Shown: positions 17,065 to 25,552, counted from the stretch's first letter. The stretch is 64,000 nt of DNA from Clostridium homopropionicum DSM 5847 (GCF_001263795.1 NZ_LHUR01000023.1:28148-92147), one strand, 5' to 3'. The notes: generated by a model not told the origin, from the sequence alone. A program made the numbers and translations.

Positions 17065-17310
17065 ATGAAATTAATATTAGATTCCGAAGAACGCAATATT
17101 GCAGGCTCTAGAGTTAAAATTGCAAGGTTAAAAAATAATATGACGCAGCAGGAACTATCAGTAAAACTTGAGACATTAGCAGTTTATGTGGATAGAGCAA
17201 GTATTTCAAAACTCGAACAGAAGAAAAGAATTATAACCGATATTGAACTGGTAGCCTTATCTCAAGTATTAAATGTAAGCGTCAGTTGGCTCTTAGGTCA
17301 AGATAAATAA
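17065..17310 (+). CDS. XRE-family repressor, 81 aa
   Basis: The ATG at 17065 is eight bases after AGGTGG; the GTG at 17053 overlaps that site. The product is a single helix-turn-helix domain: GSRVKIARLKNNMTQQELS, RASISKLEQKKRIITDIEL, and LNVSVSWLLGQ. It reads away from the diguanylate cyclase gene. Two inverted operator-like sites lie in the shared upstream region, one of them just before its own ribosome site. It probably represses itself and the cyclase (inference). Confidence 0.85.
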   Translation: MKLILDSEERNIAGSRVKIARLKNNMTQQELSVKLETLAVYVDRASISKLEQKKRIITDIELVALSQVLNVSVSWLLGQDK

Positions 17311-17433
17311 GTTTTGTTTCAATATACACCTATTCTTATGAATCTAACACTGATTCTTTCATCCACCTACCCCTATGTCATTAGTAGATATTTGTTTGTG
17401 CCTTTATTTTTACCTTCTATCCCTCATTTATAA

Positions 17434-17484
17434 CAAAAAAGCACACTCCCTTATACCTCTAGATGCAGTATAAGAAAGGTGTGC
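17434..17484 (-). terminator. Terminator after the SpoVS-like gene
   Basis: On the minus strand GCACACCTTTCTTATAC (17484-17468) pairs with GTATAAGGGAGTGTGC (17456-17441), then TTTTTT. The 3' arm resembles that of 1992-2053. Confidence 0.8.
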
Positions 17485-17543
17485 CCCTTTCGGCAATATG
17501 CCTTTACGTTACCATATTTTCATTGGCTGTACAAGAACTAATA

Positions 17544-17834
17544 TTATTTCTTTTTTGCAATTAAAGTCCAGCGTATGGCTGTCTTAGCGAAAGCATCATT
17601 TTCATGGGTTACTGTGTCCACCTTTACATAAAAAGGTCTTATATAAAATTTGTAGCCCATCTTAACTAACCTTTCCGTAAATGAAATTAGAACTTTTACC
17701 GTCTGATAGCCGGCCTTCATGCCGATACAATCGATATTTACAGCCATGTTTTGCTTTATCTCTTCTAATGCTGCATCTACAACAGCATTGATATTGCTGT
17801 CTCCCGCAACTTTAAGCACCTTTATATTATCCAT
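17544..17834 (-). CDS. SpoVS-like protein, 96 aa
   Basis: The whole length matches stage V sporulation protein S: VLKVAGDSNINAVVDAALEE at the start, NIDCIGMKAGYQTVKVLISF in the middle and a final AIRWTLIAKKK. SpoVS is a small Alba-fold protein that affects sporulation and septation timing. This copy is more divergent than the usual chromosomal one, and its place beside a primase and mobile-element genes points to an element-borne paralogue. ATG 17834 follows AAGGAGG by ten bases. It has its own terminator. Confidence 0.75.
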   Translation of the reverse strand: MDNIKVLKVAGDSNINAVVDAALEEIKQNMAVNIDCIGMKAGYQTVKVLISFTERLVKMGYKFYIRPFYVKVDTVTHENDAFAKTAIRWTLIAKKK

Positions 17835-17879
17835 GCCTTATATGCCTCCTTAATCTGTTTTGTATTGCATATTAAGGAT

Positions 17880-18060
17880 TGAATATAAGGCATTTCAAGT
17901 ATTAATTTTCATTCTTCATTACTTCAGTTCAAAACAAGAATTGAGCCAAAACTAAAATTGATTAGAATATTTCATTAATACTTCATACTTCATTAACTTC
18001 AAGGCGTCTCTCAATGTTTCGCAAAGTTTTCTTGAACTGAAGTACCTTGAAGTATTAATA
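17880..18060. other. Repeat-rich AT region upstream of the primase (possible origin)
   Basis: ACTTCAGTTCAA (17921-17932) and TTGAACTGAAGT (18032-18043) form a perfect 12-bp inverted repeat. AAGTATTAAT occurs directly at 17897-17906 and 18050-18059 and inverted at 17974-17983. ACTTCAAGG and CCTTGAAGT form another inverted pair near 17997 and 18045. The iteron-like layout before a replication-type gene suggests an origin or regulatory region. Confidence 0.45.
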
Positions 18061-18142
18061 ACATATTAACCATATTTTTAAGTTTGTCAAATTTTTAGGC
18101 TTTATTTTTTTGTTACATTTTTGTTACAAAATAAAGTTCCTC

Positions 18143-18170
18143 TTGAAATACACTGATTTATGGCTATAAT
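18143..18170 (+). promoter_or_regulatory. Promoter of the primase gene
   Basis: TTGAAA (18143-18148), 16 bases, TATAAT (18165-18170). The upstream AAAATAAAGTTCC (18128-18140) is the same motif seen repeatedly at 27.6-28.8 kb. Confidence 0.6.
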
Positions 18171-18206
18171 ACGTTCATTAAAAATTACGGAACGGAGGAA
18201 TAGCCT

Positions 18207-20273
18207 ATGAACAGCAGTTTAGATAACATCATTGCCAAAAAGACATCTCACGATGTTGGTGTATTAATATTTCAATACCTTAATGATATTGAACCTCTAA
18301 TCCAGCAGTCTCTCACTGCTGCAAAGTTAAAGGATTTTTACAGGCTTAAAGGGAAATATAACAAAGGGCGTTTTGTCTGCCCATTCCATTCTGGAGCAGA
18401 TAACCCTACCTCTCTTTCTCTTAATGACAACAAACGGAACTTTCACTGCAACGCCTGCGGTAAAAGCGGTACATACCTTGAATTTATCATGTATATGCAA
18501 AATTTCTCAGGTAGGAACAGCCTCAACGAAGCAAAAATTTTTGCTGCAAACAACTTTGCTGGGCTGAATCTAGGATTCAACTCAATCGCTGATTTTGAGC
18601 AGAAGTTAAAAGATAAAATACTGGAACGCTATCATAAAACAAATAGCCTTAGATATACAGATTACTGTAATATCTGGCTGCTTCCTGAAAGATATTTTTC
18701 TTATACAGCAGAATCGCAAGGCCGCCAATGCCAAGGAGAAGAACAACAAATAAAGCCTTCCTTCAAGGTTTCTCCTTCCAACTCTACAAACAAGCCCGGT
18801 TTTATACTGGAAGCACTGGACCTTGAAATGACCATCAGGCATCATAAAGCCCAGAATATAATTGACAATGGGATTACTGATTATGATAAAGCAATTCAGG
18901 ATGCTAAAAACAGTAAACTGATTAATGACTTTACTCAAAATGCAGATAAATTAAATTCTGTCGATAAACTCTCTGATTTCATGAGTAAGAAATATAATAT
19001 AGACATAGATACTGCTTTGAGATATGGACTTATCTATTTTGATAAGGCTAGCCAGAAGCAACTCTACTACAGTGATTTCTTTATGCTGAATGACAGAGTC
19101 CTGTTTCCCGTTCAAGACCATGAAACTGGCATAGTTGTCGGGTACCAGTGCCGACAAACAGATTTAAATGCTCCAAAACAGTACAAATACCTTAACGTGA
19201 CCGATTATCAGGATAACTTGACAGCAAATAAAAACGGAACGGCTTTTAGAAATTTTGTTCCGTTTAAACCTGGAAACTTCCTTTTTAACCTTTACGAACT
19301 GAAGAATAAATGCATTAATGCATTATGGATTACAGAAGGCATTGCAGATGCAATAAAACTTTCCTGCATGGGATATGACGCCGTTTCTCCAGGGCAAGCA
19401 AATTTAACCGACTTCCATATATACTTAATTGATAAATATTTCGGCAAAGATGTGGTTATTAACTTATTCTTTGATAATGATGACCATAAGGTTGGACAAA
19501 GCAAAAGCATTGCAGCCGCCTACCGCCTTTGGCAGTTTGGTTTCAGGAATATTAGAATTATAAGTACCTTTAAAGAATTAGGAAAAGATATTACCGATTG
19601 TTCCGTTAAACTGCGTGATGATAACATGCTAAGGCTTTTAATTAGTCTATGGGAAAAACAAGCCTATTCTTTTACCCCTGCAAGTAATGAAGATTTAAAC
19701 ACTCTATTAAAAACAGGCCTGTACACTGAAAATGAAATTATATGTATTGACCCAAGAGATATAAACCAGATGACTAATTTTGCTGAAGCAATTGTTAAGC
19801 ATATAGATTTAAAGGATATGACATATCAGCAACTTGCAGTATTAAAAAAATTATGTTGCTTTAGAGAAGAAGAAATAAAAATTCTCTTTAACCTTTCTAC
19901 AAAGGATTATCATGACATGCAGGATACTGATGAAACAGAAACTGCCATAAAAGAAAATAGCAATATTAACGCAGGCAATGCTCAAGAAGAAAGAAATGCA
20001 GGAGAAAACCTAATCAACATTTCTAAAGCACAACTGTTTCATCTGAAAAAGAGATTTGATTTAGATTTAATTAAGAAAATAGACAACGAATGTTCCAAAA
20101 AACAGATTGCTGCTATTGTAGGCAATATAATAAAAAATAAAGATTTTGATGTATGTGATTATATCCCTAAAAATGAAAGTTACCATTCTTCAACTGGTAT
20201 AGCCCCTATCACCGCTGTACTGGATGATGGCAACTTCACCCCTATATATGACGATGTCAGTATTCCTTTTTAA
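18207..20273 (+). CDS. CHC2 zinc-finger / Toprim primase of a mobile element
   Basis: A 688-aa DnaG-like primase. The N-terminal zinc finger uses C58 (CPFH, 58-61), H61, C81 and C84 (CNACGKSG). The catalytic Toprim core follows: ITEGIAD with E377, then LFFDNDDHKVGQS with the DND triad around 423-425. The last 200 residues are helical and unrecognised. No helicase Walker motif is visible. Such stand-alone primases are carried by plasmids and integrative elements to prime replication. ATG 18207 follows ACGGAGG. It has its own promoter and a repeat-rich upstream region, and is followed by a small gene at 20372. Confidence 0.85.
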   Translation: MNSSLDNIIAKKTSHDVGVLIFQYLNDIEPLIQQSLTAAKLKDFYRLKGKYNKGRFVCPFHSGADNPTSLSLNDNKRNFHCNACGKSGTYLEFIMYMQNFSGRNSLNEAKIFAANNFAGLNLGFNSIADFEQKLKDKILERYHKTNSLRYTDYCNIWLLPERYFSYTAESQGRQCQGEEQQIKPSFKVSPSNSTNKPGFILEALDLEMTIRHHKAQNIIDNGITDYDKAIQDAKNSKLINDFTQNADKLNSVDKLSDFMSKKYNIDIDTALRYGLIYFDKASQKQLYYSDFFMLNDRVLFPVQDHETGIVVGYQCRQTDLNAPKQYKYLNVTDYQDNLTANKNGTAFRNFVPFKPGNFLFNLYELKNKCINALWITEGIADAIKLSCMGYDAVSPGQANLTDFHIYLIDKYFGKDVVINLFFDNDDHKVGQSKSIAAAYRLWQFGFRNIRIISTFKELGKDITDCSVKLRDDNMLRLLISLWEKQAYSFTPASNEDLNTLLKTGLYTENEIICIDPRDINQMTNFAEAIVKHIDLKDMTYQQLAVLKKLCCFREEEIKILFNLSTKDYHDMQDTDETETAIKENSNINAGNAQEERNAGENLINISKAQLFHLKKRFDLDLIKKIDNECSKKQIAAIVGNIIKNKDFDVCDYIPKNESYHSSTGIAPITAVLDDGNFTPIYDDVSIPF

Positions 20274-20371
20274 TGAGCCGTAATCTTAAAAATTTTTTAA
20301 TCAAAAAAAACTTGACTTTCAAAACCATAATTCTGTATCCTGTTTAAAATCAAATGAAAGGACGTGGTTGT

Positions 20372-20659
20372 ATGAAAGCCAAGAATTTAAAACAAGAAAT
20401 TAAGAATATACTTTCTGCAATAGACAAGAACTTTGGTAAAGACTCAAGGGAATATCAGGATGCCGAATATTACCTTGACATCCTTGAAACTGTTTACCAT
20501 TATAACTACAACGACGGGATAGATTTACTGAATGAATTAAAGGAATTGCTGAATAAATTGTCAGATAGAGTGCCCGAATTGGCACCTGAAAGGTTCTCAC
20601 AGCATTATCCAGATGTAAGTGAGATGATAAAATATCTGGATAAATGGTTATCTGATTAA
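20372..20659 (+). CDS. Hypothetical protein, 95 aa
   Basis: Unrecognised helical, acidic protein (EYYLDILETVYHYNYNDG; DVSEMIKYLDKWLSD). The ATG at 20372 is nine bases after AAAGGA; the earlier ATG at 20354 lies before that site. It follows the primase gene by 98 bases in the same direction and ends in a good terminator, so it may be the second gene of the primase transcript. Confidence 0.65.
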   Translation: MKAKNLKQEIKNILSAIDKNFGKDSREYQDAEYYLDILETVYHYNYNDGIDLLNELKELLNKLSDRVPELAPERFSQHYPDVSEMIKYLDKWLSD

Positions 20660-20668
20660 TAATCTTAT

Positions 20669-20700
20669 GGCTTTTCAGTTTTGACTGGAAAGCCTTTTTA
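20669..20700 (+). terminator. Terminator of the primase unit
   Basis: GGCTTTTCAGT (20669-20679) / ACTGGAAAGCC (20684-20694), then TTTTTA. Confidence 0.85.
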
Positions 20701-20779
20701 TATAATATGTTATATTATCTTTTCTGTACAAACAAACCTGTTGTTACATCTTTGCTCCTGATAAATAACTGATTCTGGA

Positions 20780-21073
20780 TTAATTATGATTTTTCTTATA
20801 TTTGATAACAACTAGATATATGAATCCCAATATTGTTAGCAATGCAAAGATTGCAGTAAACAAGTGCGAAGAAGACTGACCTGACAAATAAACTGCTGTT
20901 GGTCCATCTGCACCGCCTATAATTCCTATTGAACCAGCATCTCTTGTATCTATATTGAATTTATGAGATAAATATAATGACAGCAGATAACTGGAAAATA
21001 AACTGATAAATGCTACTAAAGCACATATAACAGTAAATATAGTAATCATCTTTGTTGATTTTTCTTTTTTCAT
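20780..21073 (-). CDS. Small two-TM protein carrying an OadB-like GIIGGADGPTA segment
   Basis: A 97-aa protein with a basic N-terminus, a membrane helix at about 8-33, a short outside loop with GSIGIIGGADGPTAVYLSGQ (48-67), and a second helix at about 70-90. GGADGPTA is a hallmark of the beta subunit of sodium-pumping decarboxylases (OadB/GcdB), but that protein is several times longer with many helices. This cannot be a working pump; it borrows or mimics one motif. It may form an operon with the membrane-anchored protein upstream (21122-21631). Confidence 0.65.
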   Translation of the reverse strand: MKKEKSTKMITIFTVICALVAFISLFSSYLLSLYLSHKFNIDTRDAGSIGIIGGADGPTAVYLSGQSSSHLFTAIFALLTILGFIYLVVIKYKKNHN

Positions 21074-21121
21074 ACCTTATTCACTCCAAACATACTCTTT
21101 TTTACGAAAGCATTGTATTCT

Positions 21122-21631
21122 CTATTGCTTACTTATTTTAATAATATTTCTTCCATCTATTTTATCAATGTCAAATAAAGCATTATCATTTATAACAGGA
21201 CTACTAATTTGTGTAAAATCAGCATCACCCCTATTGAGAGTAACATCCAAAACTACTTTATTATCTTTCACAAAAACTAATTTTTGAAATATGTCATCAT
21301 CCAGTGGATGCTCCCCGAGCCATGTTTTATCAAATATCAGATAACCAATATATGTATCGGCAGTGGTCCATTTTGTTCCTACTTTTTCATGCATTTCTGT
21401 TCTGCTGGTATAAGGTCGTATAATATACATTCTGTCCCATTCAAAAGGAGTTATATTTTTCATATCAAAATGTGATTTTTGCTGGATAGTTGCCATAAGG
21501 TTATTTTTGAAACTTTCTAAGTGCTCATTATTGATTTTTTGACTGCGGAAACCCATATAACTTGATAAAAACAGTATTAAAGGTATTATTAAAAATACTG
21601 CTATAATAATTGTTTTGCTTTTGATTTTCAT
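21122..21631 (-). CDS. Membrane-anchored hypothetical protein, 169 aa
   Basis: The start at ATG 21631 follows AGGTGGAG; an upstream in-frame start at 21682 has no such site. Residues about 6-26 (IIIAVFLIIPLILFLSSYMG) form one signal-anchor helix. The rest, with FEWDRMYIIRPYTSR and TWLGEHPLDDD, should lie outside the cell. The FEWDRMY pattern recalls small exported proteins of Lachnospiraceae and Clostridia, but I cannot name a function. It lies 48 bases upstream of the two-TM gene. Confidence 0.65.
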   Translation of the reverse strand: MKIKSKTIIIAVFLIIPLILFLSSYMGFRSQKINNEHLESFKNNLMATIQQKSHFDMKNITPFEWDRMYIIRPYTSRTEMHEKVGTKWTTADTYIGYLIFDKTWLGEHPLDDDIFQKLVFVKDNKVVLDVTLNRGDADFTQISSPVINDNALFDIDKIDGRNIIKISKQ

Positions 21632-21682
21632 ATATCTCCACCTCATAAAGGTTACATGTGCCATTTCGCTACATTTTTCCAA

Positions 21683-22378
21683 GATTATATATTTACTATT
21701 ATATTGTACAACCTAAGTTATTAATAGAGTCTTTTATATAGATTTTGATAAGATTTTATGAGTAAGAAAAATTGATACTATTATTAATTATAATATACTA
21801 TACACTTCTAACCTCAAGCCTCCTATCCCCTTTAACCTATAATCCCCATACTCCTGCTCTGTTTCAATTTTAGAATCACTTTTTTACCCCTTATTCCCCC
21901 AAAACCGCTTCTAAACCTATTACCTATCCAAAACCTACACATTTGCTCCGTTTCTGATATAAAATGGTTAATTTCTAATAATTTATTCTTACTTATCTTC
22001 TTATAAGGATACCGATTCTAAAATCGGGTTTTAATCTTCCCCTTGATATTCTATCAAAATACAAAATCTTTTTATACAAAAGTATAACAGGAGAAATAAA
22101 TTGCAGTAAAGCAATTACTTCTCCTGTTATACCTAATTTACTAACTACTTCCTAAAATGCCTAAATTAAAAATAGCATATTGGATGTTATTTGTAAAGAG
22201 TATACCACTTTATTTCATTACTTTTAATGTCTTAGTTCCTTGTAGTACCTAACTTTTTATTCCAGTTCATTTGGGAACCTCCTGTTAGGACATAGGAGAT
22301 AAGGGGTGAGGAGAAAAGAGTAAAAACAACCTAAGGATATTTGTAACCTATTACCTATTTATTACATATATGTTATCT
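21683..22378. other. Gene-free 0.7-kb spacer with one large hairpin
   Basis: No gene is seen. It is pyrimidine-rich on the plus strand (CCCC(T)TTA-type runs at about 21.82-21.95 kb). At 22082-22132 a near-perfect hairpin has GTATAACAGGAGAA on one side and TTCTCCTGTTATAC on the other, continuing to AAATTGC/GCAATTA around a six-base loop. TTTTG follows on the minus strand. Confidence 0.55.
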
Positions 22379-22412
22379 AAAAAAAAGCAGGAAGTCTGGA
22401 ACTTCACTGCTT
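22379..22412 (-). terminator. Terminator of the parM-parR unit
   Basis: Minus strand AAGCAGTGAAGT-TCCAG-ACTTCCTGCTT followed by a T run (22379-22386), 15 bases beyond the stop at 22427. Confidence 0.8.
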
Positions 22413-22426
22413 ATAAAGGTTAAAGG

Positions 22427-22717
22427 CTATAGATTATCAAACATATCAAATATATCGTCAGGCAATTCATGTTGTATGCAACTATCATTCTCTTTTCCCT
22501 TGTTTTCTATGGTAATTCCTCCACACTCTGCTATTGCCTCCTTTACAGCCTGTTTTATTGCTTCCTTGCCTAAATCCTTATCCCCTTTTCCTGTAAAACT
22601 TAACACTGCCTTAATTACATAATCTGTTTTATATTTCTGCTTTGATAGTATGTTAAATACTTCTAAATCATCTTTCCTATCTAATGAAAAAGATAGATTA
22701 ATCCTTTTTACAGCCAT
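22427..22717 (-). CDS. ParR-like partition adaptor, 96 aa
   Basis: Encoded four bases after a ParM-like actin gene, the usual position of the DNA-binding adaptor of a type II partition system. The N-terminus (AVKRINLSFSLDRKDDLEVFNILSKQ) looks like a ribbon-helix-helix strand and helix. The middle is basic, and the acidic, hydrophobic C-terminal tail (ELPDDIFDMFDNL) resembles the filament-contacting tail of ParR proteins. Identification rests mainly on context. Confidence 0.7.
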   Translation of the reverse strand: MAVKRINLSFSLDRKDDLEVFNILSKQKYKTDYVIKAVLSFTGKGDKDLGKEAIKQAVKEAIAECGGITIENKGKENDSCIQHELPDDIFDMFDNL

Positions 22718-22721
22718 AAAA

Positions 22722-23630
22722 TCACCTTCTTAGTTCCTGCTCCAGCAAAATCTTATAGCCCTTAGCATTTGCAAACTGGTCAAGAAAATCTACATATTTT
22801 ATTTTACTAGATTCTTCAATATATGTTTTAAGCGTCATACTCCCTCCTCCTGTGAAAATAGTAGGATTGCGAAACTCAAATCCATATTCCTGGATTTTCG
22901 CTAATAAATTTTCTACATATTCTTCTGACATCACTTTAATCACTTCCTTAATATCCGCCTCGAAAAGAACGGGTTCTTTTCCTGTGATAATCTCCTGTAT
23001 CTGAGTTTCCGTAAGTCTGATATTTGTTTTTAAAAGTTCCTGCTGTATATTAGCAATTAATGTAATGATTCCATTGGGAAGTGAGTAACAGGATGAAACA
23101 TCAATTATTCCATTCTCCACCTTAAAGAAATCAATTGTATATCCACCAATATCAATAACATTGCATAGAAGATTTCTGTAACTGTTAAACACCGTTATCA
23201 GTGCGGAATACCCTTGAGGATAAGTACGGCAGTCAACTATATTGATTGCATAATCCTTTTTGTTAAAATTAAACTTTATATCCCGCCTTAAAAAATATTC
23301 CCGAAACTTTTTCTTAAGAGTTCCATAATTGACTATCGGGAGCCCTACTCCCAGGATTACATCCACATCACCTTCTACTCCTACTTTATTTATCACATCT
23401 GCTATTGCTGGCAAAGACAAGATGAAAGCATCCTGATTGACTGTCTTATCCATTTGAACACTTAATCTGCTACTCCCGATACTGTAAAACTTACCTTCAT
23501 AAATTAACAAGTTGCTTGTTGAGATTGGTTCATTATTAGATTTTATGAATCCCGCCTCACTGATGTAACCTTCACTTGTTTTTATGCATTTGTTACCATT
23601 GTCTAAACCTAATAAAATCCTATTGTTCAT
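22722..23630 (-). CDS. parM: ParM/StbA-like actin ATPase for DNA segregation
   Basis: A 302-aa actin-like ATPase. Its phosphate-1 region is LLGLDNGNKCIKTS and phosphate-2 is NVIDIGGYTIDFF. The adenosine region is TIFTGGGSMTL. Length fits plasmid ParM proteins. It should form filaments that push replicated DNA copies apart with the adjacent ParR and a centromere. ATG 23630 is used because GGAGG precedes it; an in-frame ATG at 23651 lies upstream of that site. Its presence implies the region is or was a low-copy replicon. Confidence 0.85.
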   Translation of the reverse strand: MNNRILLGLDNGNKCIKTSEGYISEAGFIKSNNEPISTSNLLIYEGKFYSIGSSRLSVQMDKTVNQDAFILSLPAIADVINKVGVEGDVDVILGVGLPIVNYGTLKKKFREYFLRRDIKFNFNKKDYAINIVDCRTYPQGYSALITVFNSYRNLLCNVIDIGGYTIDFFKVENGIIDVSSCYSLPNGIITLIANIQQELLKTNIRLTETQIQEIITGKEPVLFEADIKEVIKVMSEEYVENLLAKIQEYGFEFRNPTIFTGGGSMTLKTYIEESSKIKYVDFLDQFANAKGYKILLEQELRR

Positions 23631-23716
23631 ACAAATTCCTCCATTCTTCAATATATATTTTAGGTTCGTTATAGTTCTTTATATTTAATTACTTTTTATA
23701 ATTTCAAGTATTTTTG

Positions 23717-23750
23717 CAAAAAAATTGCTTACCTATCAAATTAGGTAAGC
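23717..23750 (-). terminator. Minus-strand terminator upstream of parM
   Basis: GCTTACCT/AGGTAAGC (23727-23734 with 23743-23750) followed on the minus strand by AATTTTTTT. No minus-strand gene precedes it, so it may end a regulatory RNA or attenuate parM transcription. Confidence 0.6.
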
Positions 23751-24156
23751 ATACAAATATATTGTAACGGAGGTATTCAATTCTGATTTAGTAAAATACC
23801 TTTTTATTAATAGGCGATTATTTTATATTAAATCATCAAATACATTTTCAAGTGTTTTTTTCACTTTTCCCTAAATCCTTCCCCCCTATCCTCTTTACCC
23901 TTCCATATATAATTATGTATTTAGTAAATCCCCAAAAATCCTTGATATTACAATGCTTAAATATATTTTTTAAGCGACAAAAACCATGTTAGGATTTTAG
24001 TTCTAAGGTGAAAGGGCTAAGGATTAATTATGCATTATATGTCTCCTTAACCCTTTTAACCTTCAGTAATTACTTAGCAAAAATTCTTCTATCAGAATTT
24101 GACTTCTCCTTAATAATCCGTATGATGTTAAAAATCAATTTGAAAGGATGAATTCT
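23751..24156. other. Gene-free spacer upstream of parM
   Basis: No gene is seen. It carries pyrimidine-rich CCTTCCCCCCTATCC runs, the TATAATTATGTAT repeat (23908-23920) shared with 15971-15983, and GGGCTAAGG/CCTTAACCC patches. A partition centromere could lie here but no clear iterons stand out. Confidence 0.4.
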
Positions 24157-24561
24157 ATGAGTGAAAATTTATATATAAAAGATTTTAAAAGCCTAAAAGT
24201 ATGGCAGAAGGCGAATGTTCTTGAGCAGGATATAAGGGAATTGGTTAAAGGATTTCCAAGTTGTGAGCAATATAGGCTTACAGACCAGTTAGTACGGGCT
24301 GTTAGGAGTATAGGGGCAAATCTTGCAGAAGGAAATACACAGTTGTTTATAAAAAAAGAAATAGTTCACGCAAATATTGCATTAGGAAGTGCGGGAGAAT
24401 GCAGGAGCCATCTCATTACTGCATATCAAAATGGTTATATAAATAGTACACAATATGATGCCCTAGATAAAAGGTTAATTGAGATTATCAAAATGCTATA
24501 TGGCTATATAAAAAGGCTAAAATCCGCACCGCGCGACACCTCAAATACTAATGACACTTAA
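24157..24561 (+). CDS. Four-helix-bundle protein (23S rRNA intervening-sequence type)
   Basis: A 134-aa protein matching the family first found in 23S rRNA intervening sequences: LKVWQKANVLEQDIRELVKGFP, YRLTDQLVRAVRSIGANLAEG and AGECRSHLITAYQNGYI. Relatives include the Avd accessory proteins of diversity-generating retroelements, but no reverse transcriptase is nearby. The cellular role is unknown. ATG 24157 lies nine bases after AAAGG; the ATG at 24148 touches that site. Confidence 0.85.
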   Translation: MSENLYIKDFKSLKVWQKANVLEQDIRELVKGFPSCEQYRLTDQLVRAVRSIGANLAEGNTQLFIKKEIVHANIALGSAGECRSHLITAYQNGYINSTQYDALDKRLIEIIKMLYGYIKRLKSAPRDTSNTNDT

Positions 24562-24917
24562 TATTAATTCAATAGGTTATAGGATTGTTCCCCTTGCAGG
24601 CTTTACTAAAAATGTTGTAGTCTAATTTAGAAATTGTTCTAGGGATAGAACTATCTCTTTAGTTTAAACTCTTATAAGTTGGGGAAAGTTTCGAGGGATA
24701 AGGGGCGAGGTCTAGGCATTCTTTCTGTACTTTTCTTGATTGCTATAAAAAATAAGAAAAAATGCCTTGGAAGACCGTTAATCCTCCAAAGCGTTCTAAA
24801 AAATCCTAATAGCCCTATTTTGAAAAAGGTTCCAAGCGTCAGGGTGTTAACACACCTTGGCATTTGTCCTTTTCTGCTTATTATAGCAAACTTTATTCTT
24901 ATTTTACCATTTAGTAG
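24562..24917. other. Spacer with a 68-nt imperfect hairpin
   Basis: No gene is seen. At 24709-24776 GGTCT...AGGCATT pairs with AATGCCT...AGACC. A GTGTTAACAC palindrome lies at about 24843-24852. Both lie between the ends of two convergent genes. Confidence 0.4.
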
Positions 24918-25502
24918 TTAAATATTTTTCATCAGTATGGCAGGTCCATAATAGTCATCCGTAGCAATACCAATCTTCCGCACTTGCCATTCTAATACTT
25001 CTTGTCTGTCACATTCTTTTTCTACCATATATATTGCTTCTTTTTCTGAAGCAGAAATAACTATAAATCTAATTAATGGCTCTGAATTCTTTTCTTCAAC
25101 CTGATATATGTATAACCTTGGATTTACATATTTTTTAATTCCTATTATTCTATCTATTTTCTTTTCAAAGGCTGCCAAACTATCATCTATCATAATATGT
25201 CCATAATAGTGGTCAATTTCTTTAGTTTCTTCACCAGAATACTTTACCGTTGTTATGCAAGAAGGTTGGTCTGTAATGAACTCCTCCCCTGGCTCATATA
25301 TGAAAGACTTAAACCCAAAATCCTCAATCAAGTCATTTAATTGTTCTACTTTTTTCTTTGATATCTTCCAATGCTGCTCTCCACTTTTATATACAAACAT
25401 TTCTCCATGATAATTTACATTACCCTCGTTGTCTACTGTTACACTATAAACAGGGCAAGTTCCATAGCACATTGTTCTTTGCAATCTAATATATTCAAAC
25501 AT
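24918..25502 (-). CDS. DUF6438-type protein, 194 aa
   Basis: Starts at ATG 25502 after AGGGGG. FEYIRLQRTMCYGTCPVYSV followed by GNVNYHGEMFVYKSGEQHW is the pattern of the DUF6438 domain (residues about 1-110), a small domain of unknown function with a conserved CYGTCP. The C-terminal 80 residues (FIVISASEKEAIYMVEKECD) are unrecognised. No signal peptide is present, unlike many DUF6438 proteins. It lies 50 bases downstream of the 118-aa gene, probably in one transcript. Confidence 0.7.
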   Translation of the reverse strand: MFEYIRLQRTMCYGTCPVYSVTVDNEGNVNYHGEMFVYKSGEQHWKISKKKVEQLNDLIEDFGFKSFIYEPGEEFITDQPSCITTVKYSGEETKEIDHYYGHIMIDDSLAAFEKKIDRIIGIKKYVNPRLYIYQVEEKNSEPLIRFIVISASEKEAIYMVEKECDRQEVLEWQVRKIGIATDDYYGPAILMKNI

Positions 25503-25552
25503 GATAATCCCCCTATTAGCCTGCATATTCATATGCTTATATACAAAAAACA

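Noticed and set aside
20780..21073. Oxaloacetate decarboxylase beta subunit
   Set aside because: Only the short GGADGPTA segment matches; the protein has two helices and 97 residues.
24157..24561. Avd protein of a diversity-generating retroelement
   Set aside because: No reverse transcriptase, template repeat or variable repeat was seen nearby.
24672..24921. Overlapping ORFs on both strands
   Set aside because: No ribosome site and no protein-like pattern; better explained by the hairpin-containing spacer.
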